DNA of 64,000 nt from Ananas comosus (GCF_001540865.1 NC_033638.1:7893334-7957333); one strand, 5' to 3'. Shown: positions 25,380 to 37,400, counted from the stretch's first letter. The notes: generated by a model from the sequence alone, not told the origin. Numbers and translations: made by a program.

Positions 25380-25960
25380 TCCAAATAATTTATTTGTTTG
25401 GGTTGTTTGGGCATGATGTCCAGATGGGTGTAGTGGCGCTTATCCGCACCCTTTTTTTTTTTCTTTTTTTTCTCTCTCTTTCTATAAAGCAACTTCCTTT
25501 TCTCTTTCTCTCTTTCTCTTTCTAAAGACCGACTCTATGGGTGCCGCTACATACGTGGCACCTATCTGAGCACTATGTTTATAAAATTTTTGTCCATGCA
25601 GTTGCATGGTGAGCACAGAGTGAACTATTCGGATAAAAATTTTATGGGCACCATGTCCAAACAAATGCCCAAACAATTTGTTTGGGCATGGTGCCCGAAT
25701 GGGTGCCACGTGTGCAGCGGCACCTATCCGCACCCTCCTTTCCCCCTCTTTCTCTTTCTTCTTATAAACCGAGCCCACCATTNCAAAAGAAAAAAAAAAA
25801 TTGGTCGGCTCGGTTTTTAGGAAGAGATAGAAAGAGAGGGGGAAGGGAGGGTGCGGATGGGCGCCTCTGCACACGTGGCGCCCATCCGGGCACCGTGCCC
25901 AAACAAATTAGGCACGGTGCTCATAAAATTTTTGTCCAAACTAATTTTTCGCCTTTTACT
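25380..25960. repeat. Two adjacent foldback repeats with an N at one hairpin centre
   Basis: The right unit is a near-perfect hairpin: about 25665-25782 pairs with 25795-25915, with TTGTTTGGGCA, GTGCC, CACGTG and GGTGCGGAT words mirrored and a loop containing an N at 25783. The left unit (about 25380-25600) is a more diverged copy with the same words. Arms end in pyrimidine-rich tracts. No coding sequence; the open frames across it follow from its composition. Confidence 0.7.
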
Positions 25961-26182
25961 CGCCACATCAAGCAGCATACACCAATTTTTGAAGGAATCC
26001 CCATTTCTCTTAGGTGGGGCCCAACAACTCCGAATTAAAATATATTTTATTATTTTATTTAATAGGATGAGTAGGGTTATTATATTTTCATGAGAATAGA
26101 ATTTTTTGTACTTATAAGTTATTTTTTATGATGGGACTTTCAAATCGATAATCTACTTCGTTAAATATGATTTAGAGTATTT

Positions 26183-27166
26183 TTGATTAAACAGGGATTC
26201 ACCCTGTTTGAAGAGGGGGTACAGTAGTGAGAGAAGGAGGCTTGCTCAAATGAGGCCACAGGATCGGGGACATCAAAATAAAACAAAACTAAGAAACAAA
26301 GCAAACAGAGCAAAACAAAAGTAAGAGAACGCCTCAGTAAAGTCTGTCTCTCTTAGCCCCTTCCCACGGACATCCACAGGTTGACTAAGCAGCAAACAGT
26401 CTTCCCCATATCCCCATGAGAGGAGCGCCGATTATTAAAAATTCTCGAATTCCTCTCCTTCCATAATTCCCAGCATGTAGCCGCAAAGGAGAGATCGAAC
26501 AAAGATTTCGCAGGTCCCGCCATCGAGTCTCTACAATGCGCCCATCTGACGGAGATATCCCCGTCAGATGAATCCAATGACGCAGCAACGGTCGAAATGC
26601 TAGATAGGACCGCATTCCACAGAGCTCTCGCAAAAATGTAGCCAAAAAGGAGATGATTCAGATTTTCCTCGTTGTTGAAGCACAGTACACAAATTGAAGG
26701 ACCCTGCCATCCGCGTTTCCGTAAGATTTCGGCCGTCAAAATCCTATTCCTCGCTGCCAACCATAAGAAGATTCTGATCCTGAGTGGAGCCGTTAATTTC
26801 CATAAAAATGGTAGTTTGCAATCCGCCACTCCCCGAGTTGCGAGGAAATCATAAGCGCTTTTGGTCGAGAAATTCCCATTTAAGTTCCACCTCCAAGTGA
26901 CCGAATCCTCCATTTCAGCGTTTATAGAGGTGTTGGACACTAAGGCTGCAAGCTGAGGAAGTTCATTATGCTCCGGCAAATTGAGGGGGGAGCAGAATCC
27001 CAGTGTGCATTGTCTGGCGAAGCGTCGAAACCGGCAATTGACCGAGATGTAGTTCTGCACTGATAGAGCATGCAGGTTGGGAAAAAGTTTGCTCAGTGAT
27101 AATTCCCCAAACCATCTGGAGTACCACATAGAAGTTACCCTGCCATTCCCCAGGGCAGGGTATTTA
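26183..27166 (-). mobile_element. 5'-truncated LINE with perfect 20-bp target duplication
   Basis: AAATATGATTTAGAGTATTT occurs at 26163-26182 and again at 27167-27186, a perfect 20-bp target-site duplication. The insert reads on the minus strand and contains only the C-terminal part of ORF2 plus about 170 bp of 3' untranslated sequence. There is no clear poly(A) at its 3' end (plus-strand 26183 side), which is unusual for a LINE. Confidence 0.85.
26353..27129 (-). pseudogene. LINE ORF2 C-terminus with zf-RVT domain
   Basis: An open frame of 258 codons encodes the end of a plant LINE ORF2. After a basic linker it shows VTWRWNLNGNFSTKSAYDFL, then the zinc-binding reverse transcriptase region: LWKLTAPLRIRIFLWLAARN, then C-V-L-C followed by ENLNHLLFGY, and an end with CWELWKERNSRIF. 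The usual histidine/cysteine pair C-x-H-LF is altered to NHLLF-GY, so one ligand seems lost. The RT domain is missing through 5' truncation; the frame itself is unbroken, which suggests a fairly young insertion. Confidence 0.85.
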
Positions 27167-27655
27167 AAATATGATTTAGAGTATTTGAAATTTTATTAAA
27201 TATGATTTAAAATATTTGAAACTTCTAAAAAATAAATTTCGTAATTTTTCGAAATTATAATAAAGTTCATTAAACGGGTATAAAATGAATGGTCAAAATC
27301 GAACGACGTTCTAAAAATTGATGATTGGATCCTTCAATTTAAGATCGGAGTTATTGATCTTTATGTAGATAGTGAATAGAATTTTCTATCAAAAATTCAA
27401 TCTATTACAATTCTTTTACACCGTTAAACTAGCAAGTATTCCATACCGGCCGTTAAAAATTGTCAATTTTGTGAGCTTTTGATCGTAAGATAAATGATGT
27501 CGAAATATTATAAAATTTGATTTTTAGAAGTTTTAAATGCTCTAAATAACATTTAACGGTATGAATCGTCAATTCAAAAGTTCTATGATCGAAAACGACT
27601 TATGAGTACGAGGGCGATCGTATTCATAAGATTATAGTAGCCGGACTCTAATAGG

Positions 27656-28270
27656 ATAATTATTTTGGTGTTTTCTAAAAATTTATATTTTTATTTTTCT
27701 TCGAAATGTAAATGCTGGAGAAAATTTAAATTTGCCTTTTTGTTCTTTCTCCTTACTCATGGCACGTAGCAATTATCTTTTTCAAGAAATAGATAACCAA
27801 ACATTACATTCAAGAGTGGAAACTTAAAAAAGTTTATATGGATTTTATATAAATTTTCAAATTTTTTATAAAATTTTTACGCAGAAACATAATTGAATGA
27901 AAGTTTTAAAAATTTTGCATACATTTCTCAACAATTTTTTTTTTTTTTGAAGATTTGGTGCAGAGAATCATCAGCGTGTCATATTTACATCACATCAATA
28001 ATGATAAGCTAATTATATTTCTCTTATTAGAATGAAAAATACAATAACTTTTTTTTTATAATCTTAATGTGACGTATTAATCCAAATTTTTTTTTTAATT
28101 GGTCGGTCACCAATATAATCGTCGCATTCTACGGTGCGGAACGCCGTTGACTCCAGAATACTTCACGAATCTCAAAGAAGGGAGGACTCTCTCAGTTCCA
28201 ACCTACCACCTCAACGCAATACGCGTAACCAAAAACACACAAAGAAAAGGCAAAAAAGGTAAAAAAAAAA
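27656..28270. other. Intergenic DNA and ASL promoter region
   Basis: AT-rich sequence without a gene. The last 170 bp (from about 28100) become GC-richer and are likely the promoter and leader of the argininosuccinate lyase gene. No distinct TATA box could be chosen. Confidence 0.4.
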
Positions 28271-31200
28271 ATGAAGGCCTTGTTTCAACATCGTCCCCAC
28301 GGCCCCGTTCTCCACTTCCAGAAAGTCCACTTCGACGACCTCCCCCTCCCCCGCCGCACTCGCCTCCGTCCCCGGAGCCTCGCCTCGGAGGCGGAGTCCA
28401 TGGCGCTCGCGGAGAAGGCGAAGGGGGCCGCGGCGGCGGCGGCGGCGGCCAAGGAGAGCAAGCTGTGGGGCGGGCGCTTCGAGGAGAGCGTGACCGACGC
28501 GGTGGAGAGGTTCGGCGAGTCCGTCTCCTTCGACAAGGAGCTCTACAAGCACGACATCAGGGGGAGCAGAGCCCACGCCAACATGCTCGCCCAGCAGGTT
28601 CTTGCTCCTTTTTGTTGTCTTTGTAGCGTGCCCATCAGGTGTTCGACGAAATGCCTCAGTGGTTGTGTTTAGAATGAAGCTTCAGTTTTGGTGAGGTACT
28701 GATACGGGGGCGAGGAAAGGTTGCTTTTTTATGCTTAGTGATGTGAATTTTTGGTCGGTTTTGTTGGGAGAACGATGAGGTCGAGGAAAGGTGTCTCCTT
28801 TTTGCGCTTTAGATTGTGTGATCACTGTGTTTGGGAGAATGGAGGATCTGCCTGTAGAAACATTTATGTGGCATCTTGGAATGTTACTCGAAGTGATTTG
28901 GTTGGTATTGATCTGGGGATGAAGAGGATGTCCAGGAAAGGTGCCTCCTTTCTGTGCTTTCGATTGTTTAATCGTTGTAGTTGGGACAATGAGATATTCT
29001 TGGTGCATTCTAGAAATTATGGTGCAGCTTCTTGGAATGTTATTTACACTTTGTTTTGTCACCAAATCAAGATAGGATTGAATGGATTTGACATTCTGTG
29101 AATTCAGATGAATTGATCTTGGGCCTAATTTCTTTCCTTTGGGTATCAAAGCGATAGCTTTAGGCCATACTTTGCTATTCTTCTGTCTTTTTGAGTTCAA
29201 GGAATAAAAAGTGATTGTTATGCTTCTTTGCAGGGTTTGATTACTGACAGTGACAGGAATAGCATTTTGCATGGCCTTGATGAAATAGAGAGACGCATTA
29301 AATCTGGTGAATTTGAGTGGAGGAGAGACAGGGAGGATGTTCACATGAATATTGAAGCAGCACTAACCGACTTGATCGGTGAACCTGCAAAGAAGCTCCA
29401 CACTGCGAGAAGTCGGAACGATCAAGTTGTGACAGATCTTAGATTGTGGTGCCGTGAAGCCATTGATGAAATTCTGACTCGCATCAGGCAACTTCAGGTC
29501 CCTTCTAACTTATTCCTGTAATTATATATTTTTCTTTTATCTTCATGTCTTTTCTTAGTATTTAAAAACATTCAGAATTTGTAGCACTGAAGTCCTGCAA
29601 TTCCTCTATTTGTGATAGTGGAGCAACCTGTAGGTGTTGCCTACATTCTCAATTCTTAATGTGATTTGATTCTGTTACTTTGGCATGATTTTTTCACTCG
29701 AATTGTTAATGCAACTGTCATCAGTAACCTTTCTGTTTGATAATATTATTGAACTAATTCATATATTTTAAATTCAGGTGGCGTTGGTTAGATTAGCTTT
29801 GAAGAATGAGGGATTAATAGTTCCTGGCTATACTCATTTGCAGAGGGCACAGCCTATTTTGCTTCAGCATCTTCTGTTATCGTATGTTGAACAGGTAGAT
29901 GTTTGCTTGATTTATTTGTTTCCTTCGACTTTGGAATGCCCAGAAGAACTCTACTGCTTTGACATCTTTAGAAGAAAAGCTTGTATGCTTGTTTTTTTAA
30001 TTAAACAGTAACGAGCTGGATTTTCAATGGTTCCTTGTATCTCACCCCTGAACAAAGCCACATAACAAGCAGGAGAAAGGGCATGAGCTTTTTGTCCAGT
30101 TAGCAATATGTGCAGCACATTCTACTTAGTTAATCACAAATGTGATCCATTTTTATCGTAAAATATTGGTGTAATTTATCATTGTCCAGGCTGATTTGTC
30201 TTTCAATAATCTTAGATGAGCTCTTCTGCCCAAGAACAACCTTTATGTGAAGTTTGATGATTTGGTAAATAATATTGATTTTTGAGTAATGAGCATTGAA
30301 AGCTTGAATGGGTTGTTGATAGTGTTGTTACTTGAAAAGCACATGAATATGTCTTTTGAAAGTAACTCTAGCTAAATTTTCATTTCCATTAAAACTTTTT
30401 TATAGCTGGACCGTGATGCTGCTCGGCTAATCAATTGCAAGGACCGGTTGAACTTTTGCCCACTAGGTGCTTGTGCTTTGGCTGGTACTGGTCTCCCAAT
30501 TGATAGGTTCATGACTGCAAAAGAGTTAGACTTCACTGCCCCTATGAGGAACAGGTAATTTTTGACTTGCTTTATTTACTACAGCTGATTTTATATTGGC
30601 CTATATTTCTTTTAACTTTGCATGAAACTAGGGCAACTGCAATAGATCTGTTTTTACATTATTTTCTGAGTCTCGTGAAGTTCAACAGAAGCACCTACAT
30701 AGTACTTAATTAAGATGGATGGATACCTGTGTTTGTTTGCTTTCCTGTTTATGCTTGTATATCTCTGTGTGGTCCACATGTGTATGCTCACCTTGTGATG
30801 TTGCCCTGGAAAATTTAAATGGCTTTGAAGGCATTTCTTGTGCATGCTTAGATTGTAAGATAAAAACTTTCAAAGTTTAGGTACTTATTTCAAATCACTG
30901 TATAGTAAAATCAAAAATTTGAAGTTCAGGTATCTATTTAAAAATATGCGGTAGTTCAGGTAAAGTCTGTACCACTTTATTATTTGAAGAGAGATGAGTT
31001 GATGTTAGTAGCTATAAGGTATGACATAAATCCTTCACTGTAGTGGCTGTGAGGGTTGGCAGAGTGGGGGAAAGTCTTCTTAGTAACAGCCCCACCTTGT
31101 AGGTTTGTCTCGTACCATTTAAACTTCACACCAGAAATTTATCCATTAAATACGAATCAAGTTCCTGGGTTGCGGAAAAAAAATGCAAAACTAGGTTGTT

Positions 31201-32751
31201 GTTAAATAACATTTTGTGACGCGGTCATTAGATGTTTTTTCTATTTCATATTTCCATCGGTAAACTAGAGAAACTTCTCAATGATTTATCAGTACAAAAG
31301 GCGATCATTTTTCCTTCACAATTTGCATATGCTTGTCTCTTATTGGTCAATCATCTATTTGTAGCAGAGAATAGAGATCATTGTTTTATGGAAGTATCAA
31401 TTTTTTCTTCGACGGGTAGGGCATCATGACATTCCTTGGTAATGTAACGCTAAAAGGGGAAAAAGGAAAATCTATAATCTCTTCTCATAAATGAGTAACT
31501 TGACTATGCTGGTAATTTGCTCTAGGTACTCTGGTTTCTTCTGAACTGTATCATTCTCTCTGGAAAATTTTGTTTCTTGTGCAGCATCGATGCAGTATCA
31601 GACCGCGATTTTGTGTTGGAGTTCTTATCGGCAAATTCCATCGCGGCCGTTCATCTTTCACGACTTGGTGAAGAATGGGTCCTATGGGCATCAGAGGAAT
31701 TTGGGTTCTTGACACCCAGTGACTCGGTTTCAACTGGAAGCAGTATAATGCCACAGAAGAAAAATCCTGACCCTATGGAACTTGTCCGTGGGAAGTCTGC
31801 AAGAGTTGTAGGAAATCTTGTGACTCTTCTAGTTCTCTGCAAAGGGCTTCCCCAAGCCTACAATCGTGACCTACAAGTACATTTTCTGAAAAGATTCATC
31901 TGTTACCTTTTTCTTTGTAACTTAAAAAGATTGGATCTGGTGATTATTCTCTCTCGGAACAGGAAGACAAGGAGCCTTTGTTTGACAGTGTTAAAACAAT
32001 ACTAGGAATGCTTGAAGTATCCACCGAGTTTGCGCAAAACATATCTTTTAACCGGGAAAGGATTCAACGTGCTCTACCGGCTGGGCATCTCGATGCCACC
32101 ACCCTCGCAGATTATCTTGTGAAGAAGGTGAATGCATCATTTCCGTATCTCAAGATAGCTCATGATATATTTCATATGTATTGCTTGCTTAGCCCAGCTT
32201 TTAGAACAACTTTTTTATTTTCGCTAAGAATAAATTTGGACACCAAAATAAGCTTTTGGACACCAAAAGCAGATGGCCTAATTTGGGTTGTCTGCTTCTT
32301 CCGCGGCTAGGAGCTGGTAAGGGAATTCTGACAAAAAAGTCGATAGCGCTTCTTTGGGATTTGAATGCCTCTGCTCAAACAGCTTTTTTGCAGAAGTTGT
32401 GTATTCATGGATAACACACGCCAAACAATGATGTCTCCGAACATTTTGCGGTACTTAACACTTGAAATTTGTCGCATGCGTGTTGTGTTGCAGGGAATTC
32501 CATTCAGGACTTCTCACGAAATTGTCGGAAGGTCTGTTGCTTTGTGCATTGCTAGGAAATGCCAGCTCTCAGAACTTACTCTCGAGGACCTGAAGAAGAT
32601 ACATCCCGTGTTCGACGAGGATGTTTACGGCTTTCTGGGAGTGGAAAATTCCGTTACGAAGTTTATCTCCTACGGGTCGACAGGTTCATCAGAAGTAGCC
32701 GGGCAACTCCGCCACTGGGTTTCAAAACTCAGCATTGCTGAAGAGCCCTAA
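28271..32751 (+). CDS. ASL: Argininosuccinate lyase, plastid precursor
   Basis: The last enzyme of arginine synthesis: it splits argininosuccinate into arginine and fumarate, in the plastid in plants. Seven exons: 28271-28597, 29234-29497, 29778-29894, 30406-30554, 31585-31876, 31963-32127, 32494-32751, in phase, giving 523 aa. Residues 1 to about 55 are rich in Arg, Ser and Ala with few acids, fitting a transit peptide; the mature part starts near [12 protein letters not shown]. Seen: HTARSRNDQ (165-173), with substrate-binding residues, and the fumarase/aspartase superfamily signature [11 protein letters not shown] (337-347) on the loop carrying the catalytic serine. Exon 1 is much richer in GC than the others. 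An internal ATG (MALAEKAKG, 28400) lies within the presumed transit peptide and might give a cytosolic form, but nothing shows its use. Confidence 0.96.
28705..29060 (+). repeat. Diverged tandem repeat in ASL intron 1
   Basis: Units of about 150 bp recur: AGGAAAGGTGTCTCCTTTTT at 28784 and AGGAAAGGTGCCTCCTTTCT at 28934, each followed by TGCGCTTTAGATTG-like sequence, TTGGGA(G/C)AATG and CTTGGAATGTTA. A partial earlier unit starts near 28711. Noncoding. Confidence 0.65.
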
Positions 32752-33981
32752 AGTTGGTCAGGTTAGAGCTTCGAACAATGAAGTCGCGTGCTCTGGTAGT
32801 TGAAATTATTATGATGATTAAAACGAATTTCTTTTCTCTTTTGCTCTTCTTTTCTGGAATGCTAGAGAGTGGGGGACCTAAGTTATTTGGCTAATGTAAA
32901 AGAATCGTATTGTTGGATCAGAATCATGTTTTGTTGAGTGTTTCAGGTGTGCTCAAGCTCCTAAACATTTTTCATTAGGAACTGCTGTAGCTTTTGTTGA
33001 GCTTATGAAGTGTTTATATGAACTGATTCGATTCGATCCGATAAATAGTTACGCCATTTAATAGCATCATACTTGCTGAATTGGTGAGAAAGTAGCTGAC
33101 GCGCTCGCCAGTGGCTGTTGTGATTCGTAATTACACCATCGGCTATCCGTCTATTCTTATCAAATTATAATTTAGCGTATTAAATTTGGATTCCATGGGT
33201 AAAATTGATAATCGGATACATATCATTATCAAACTAAAATTATTTTACTTGTAAATTATTATTATTTAGAGCAGTTGTTAATTAGACATAAGATATATTT
33301 ATAGACAAATTGTTGGTGCTTACGCATGGTATTAGTATATATATATATATATATATTATTTAATTCCTCCATTTGCGTGGGCTCTCGCCAGGTGTTTGCA
33401 GCGCCGTTCGAATCGCGACTAGTTTAAGAATAAAAAAAAAAAAAAAGAAGAAGCAGCAGAAAGAAGGAGAAAGAGAAATGTACAGGTGTTTTCACCGCAC
33501 TTCCGATCGCAATTAAAAACTAGAAAAGAAATAGTAATAACAATAACAATACTCGAGAAATACGCTGGTGATTACCACTGCTAATGGTCGCGCACTTCCT
33601 CCGGAAGCGCCACGACGCATTCCTGTTCCTCCACGCGTCCCCCAGAACCCCCTCCCCACGTGGCAGCAGCAGCAGTAGCCCAGCCGGCCCACTTCCTCTG
33701 CTTCTTCTTCTTCTTCTTGAGAGAGAGCTCTTCTTCCGCCGACTAAAACTGCAAACTCGATCATCTCTTCCTGTATCACATCACACTACTACATTACTAC
33801 ATTTCATTATTTATTATTACCCCACCACCTCTCTCTTGTGCGGAAACAGTGCGTGCGTCCGTGTGTGTGAAAAAGAGAGAGAAAGAGCATAGATAGATAA
33901 AGGCATATATATATATATATAATAGGTAGTAGGTAGGAGTGGGGGATCAAAGAGAGAGAGAGAGAGAGAGGATCGAGAGAG
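32752..33981. other. ASL 3' region and OEP16-2 promoter
   Basis: ASL 3' UTR sequence probably covers the first few hundred bases. A (TA)n tract lies at 33338-33355. From about 33580 the sequence is pyrimidine-rich and moderately GC-rich, ending in a (GA) tract at 33950-33969 just ahead of the OEP16-2 start codon, and a TATATATATATATAA stretch at 33906 may serve as TATA. No other gene is visible. Confidence 0.45.
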
Positions 33982-34339
33982 ATGAGCAGCAACGGGGGAA
34001 AGCTGGAGACGCGGACGTTCCTGGACGAGATACGGAGCATGGAGAAGGGGTGGCTCTTCGACCTCGGCCATCCCCTCCTCAACCGCATCGCCGAGAGCTT
34101 CGTCAAGGCCGCTGGGGTAAATCATTTTTAGAAAGCCAATTTTCATGTTTAGATTTTACGTGATCAAGTACAATTAAACAGATTTTTTTTTTCTTTTTCT
34201 TTTTTTTTTTTTACGAGGCTTTAATTCTTTTCCAACCAAAAAAAAAAGAAAAAAGAAAAAAAAGCTTTGTAATAATCGGATCTAGATTGTAAAATTGTTC
34301 ACTGAGAATCACCTTAGTTTCGAACAAAAGTCTTACTGG

Positions 34340-34389
<50 letters not shown>

Positions 34390-37020
34390 CAGCTTTCGGT
34401 TTCGGTCCTGTGGAAGCCTAGTTGCTTCCCGCATTTGCTAAGTTCAATCTCTTTATGAATGAAACGGTAGCATGCTACCTTCTCTCAAAAAATAATTGCA
34501 CTAGATTTCTATACAAGTGGAAAGAAGGATAAAATAAATCCATTGCGTCTGAGCAGAACAACTTACACTATTTTCTCTGGCCGGTCCTTGGAAGTGAAAA
34601 GTGGCGGGACCAGCATCATTATGTCTGCCCCATCCATCTCCACACTCCCATTCTTTCCTACCATTTAATACATAATTGTGATTAAACAATGTGTTTCAGG
34701 CAAAAAGGAGACTTTTTTATCTCAAAACAAAATACAAGAAAAACGTGTCACCTGAATTCGTAGCATCAATTGAATCCCAAGGCCGCTTCTTTACCCTCGC
34801 CTCAGCAGCGTGTACCCCAAGAACATGTTGGTAGTCCACCAAACCTACTCATCAAGCCAAAGAAACACAGATAACANCGGTCCGGTTCAGATCGGGGCAA
34901 TCCAGGCGATCTCTCGAGAGGCCTACTTCACGGCGGTGGAAGGTAACTCTACTAAGTTCCTGCATGCGCTTCATGTCATCATTGACGTAAATGTTGCTTC
35001 ACCTTCTCTTGTTTAATTCGCCCTCGCAGGCGTGGTCGCAGATTCAGACGGGGTGCCCGACATCGCCACTGCCAGCAGCAAGAGGAACAAGTTCCCGGAT
35101 GTGAGAGGTAGCCTTACTGAATAACTCGTTGGATCCAAATTATCGGCCAAAAATGCTTAAGTCAAATTATTATTACTCCCGTGGAAACCTCATCTATTCT
35201 ATAAGAATTATTTTTTCATCTAATATGAGACTATTGGGATTAGGGGTGTAAACGAGCCGAACACGAACGAGCTGGGGTCGCTCATGTTCGGCTCATTTAA
35301 TAAACGAGCCGAACACGAGCTGGCTCGTTAAAATATCGAGCCGAAAAATTCATAACGAGCTGAATACGAGCTGGCGAACGAACAATAAATTAAAAAAAAT
35401 TAGATTAAATATATATAAAAAATAAATTTATTAAAATCTTATCCATTAGATTTTGATCTAATAGTTGAAACTTTACATATAAATGAGTCTTTTTATAATT
35501 AGACTCGTATTTATATTTTTATTTTGCTAAAAATTAAATAATAAAAATATATATTATATATAATTATTTATTTATATATAAAAATATAAATTAAATAAAT
35601 TATATAAATATAAAATATATGTATTCGAGTTGTTATCGAGCCGAACACGAGCGAGCTGACTCAACTCGTGTTCGGCTCGTTTATTAAACGAACCGAAAAA
35701 TTCAGCTCGTGTTCGGCTCGTTTACTAAACGAGCGATTCGATCTCGAGCTCATTTCGAGCCGAACACGAGTTGGCTCGCGAACAGCGAGCTGGATTGCCA
35801 CCCCTAATTGGGACGTTATATAACTTATTTACCGCAAATAACTATATTATTAAATCAGGAGTGACAATACAAAAATGAATCCGTTTATCATTTTACTTTG
35901 AGAATGTTCTGATTGGATCACATATTCACATTGCAGGGGAGAACGGCAAGAAGTCGCTGGAAGTAGTGGTGAGAGGACCCCTTTTTTTGTTGTTGTTGTT
36001 GTTGTTCTTGTTCTTGTGTAATTTTATTTTACAAAAACTTTTATTTAAAACTCTTCAGATTTTCTTGATACAACAAGTTTGTAATGATCGCAGGTGAAGA
36101 ATACTAGCAAGGAGTCACTCCAATGGGGTAATCAGTCTAAAACTTTTTTAAGTTTCCGCTTCAAGTTTTTTTCAAAGAATGATCCTATTGAACGATAGCG
36201 GAATTACAATTACCGCAGAAACTATAGAAAAGTTAAAATAAGCTGCATAATCTTTTCACTTGTTTGAATCGACAGCGTAATTGTTGCTTAAGTTATCCAA
36301 GTATTCAAAATCTGAGAGTTCTTTATGGGGCATTAGGCATTGGTGTAATTGAAGATTTTGTTCACAACAATTAACACATCTTGAGATTTTTTTTTTAAAA
36401 AAAAAGGTTTATGTGGCAACATATAATCCGATCTTGCTGTGTTACGGAAAATGTAGAGAGCAACCTAGATCTCCAATGAGCTCTTTCGCGGTAAATCGAA
36501 AACAATAATAATAATAATAGTAGATAAATGTTACTTATCTTTGTATGCAGGAATGGCTGCTGGAGTTTACTCTGGCTTAACCTACGGTTTGAGGGAAGTT
36601 CGCGGAACTCATGATTGGGTTTGTTACCAATCTCCCTTATCTTTCAGTTTTCGGCGTTTCCATCTTTTCTTTCTTCTCTGTGGCTCAAATTCCTCGAGGG
36701 GTACAAAAACATTTACAAGCTTTTTTCTTTAAAAAGCTCGACTTTAAACTTTTCTGTGCTTCAGATAGCAGTTATGTAGAAGCTTAACTTTGCGTAGGTA
36801 GCGAACGAAAGTGTTGTTGTATTCACATTTGTGAGAGTAAGTGCTTCCCACTGAACATGTTTTCGGTACTCTGCAGAAGAACAGCGCAGTTGCAGGCGCG
36901 ATCACCGGAGCTGCGGTAGCTCTGACCTCCGACAACGCCTCCCACGAGCAGATCGTCCAGTGCGCCATCACCGGAGCCGCATTGTCGACCGCTGCCAACC
37001 TACTCTCCGGCATATTCTGA
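33982..37020 (+). CDS. OEP16-2: Outer envelope pore protein 16-2 (OEP16-2, PRAT/Tim17 family)
   Basis: A small four-helix channel protein of the PRAT (Tim17/22/23) superfamily in the plastid outer envelope, associated with amino-acid passage; the OEP16-2 form is mainly seed and pollen expressed in Arabidopsis. Seven exons: 33982-34116, 34891-34942, 35030-35107, 35937-35968, 36094-36127, 36551-36618, 36877-37020, in phase, giving 180 aa. Seen: LFDLGHPLLNRIAESFVKAAG (about 25-45, usual helix 1), an extended hydrophilic loop between helices 1 and 2 typical of OEP16-2, then KESLQWGMAAGVYSGLTYGL, NSAVAGAITGAAVALTSD and the C-terminal ITGAALSTAANLLSGIF. Small exons of 32 and 34 nt are supported by phase and by homology to the family. 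A hAT element sits in intron 3 and an assembly N in intron 1, 24 bp before exon 2. Confidence 0.93.
34343..34488 (+). repeat. Poly(T) tract followed by a solitary LINE/SINE-type 3' tail
   Basis: A run of about 41 T (34343-34384) precedes about 100 bp that end with the palindrome GGTAGCATGCTACC (34466-34479), CTTCTCTC and a short A run. The same tail structure ends the SINE at 59050-59206 and, in altered form, the LINE ending at 3432. It lies in OEP16-2 intron 1. Confidence 0.55.
34867..34867. other. Single N (assembly gap) in OEP16-2 intron 1
   Basis: One undetermined base lies 24 bp upstream of exon 2. As with the other single Ns here (25783, 38400, 39110, 43366), it is probably a collapsed gap rather than one unread base. 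Confidence 0.7.
35241..35806. mobile_element. hAT-type MITE (566 bp) in OEP16-2 intron 3
   Basis: The ends are TAGGGGTG and CACCCCTA, and both arms are filled with mirrored GAGCCGAACACGA(A/G) words. Flanking 8-mers ATTGGGAT (35233-35240) and ATTGGGAC (35807-35814) match at 7 of 8, fitting the 8-bp duplication of hAT elements. The middle is AT-rich and noncoding. Confidence 0.75.
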
Positions 37021-37261
37021 TTAGAGGCTTCTTTTAAATTAATATGTCCTCTGCTGAACTCTTTAGGTGCTTTTTTTTTCTTTCTCTGGATCCATAAAAC
37101 TGAGATGTGCATGCTTTGTTTAGTCTTGGTTATGAACACAATTTACTTTTTGGACTAGTTTGTTCTCTCTGTTTCATGTGTTATGCAGATTAATTTTTGG
37201 TGCTTTAGTACTCGGTTAATTGGTTTTTTTTTTTCATTCAAAATGTTCTACCGATCAGATT

Positions 37262-37400
37262 TAGCACAGTAGGTTAAGAATTTGATGGTTGGTATCAGGG
37301 ATTCAAATTCGAAGTCAAGTTATCTTATATTTTTAGCCGAGTTTAATTTGTTAAGAATGAAAGCAAAGTAGTATCGGTGGAGTTATTTATATTTTTAGCT
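37262..37400 (+). repeat. Possible tRNA-derived SINE remnant
   Basis: AGTAGGTTAAGAATTTGATGG followed about 25 bp later by GGATTCAAATTCGAAG resembles a degenerate Pol III A box and B box. TTTTTAGCCGAGTTTAATTTG follows. No target duplication or A-tail was found. Confidence 0.3.

Larger units (their letters stand above)
26093..27655. repeat. Palindromic MITE, copy b, split by a LINE
   Basis: Left part 26093-26182 and right part 27167-27655 together resemble the element at 18472-19016 in opposite orientation; the right part shares GATTGGATCCTTCAA, TAACGGTATGAATCG and GAAAACGACTTAT. The LINE at 26183-27166 interrupts it and has duplicated 20 bp of the MITE. Outer limits are approximate. Confidence 0.65.

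Noticed and set aside
25482..26038. Proteins predicted across the N at 25783
   Set aside because: They cross both arms of a hairpin repeat and have no recognisable content.
28099..28626. Plus-strand 175-codon frame with poly-Pro and poly-Gly over ASL exon 1
   Set aside because: It is an out-of-frame reading of the GC-rich first exon of argininosuccinate lyase.
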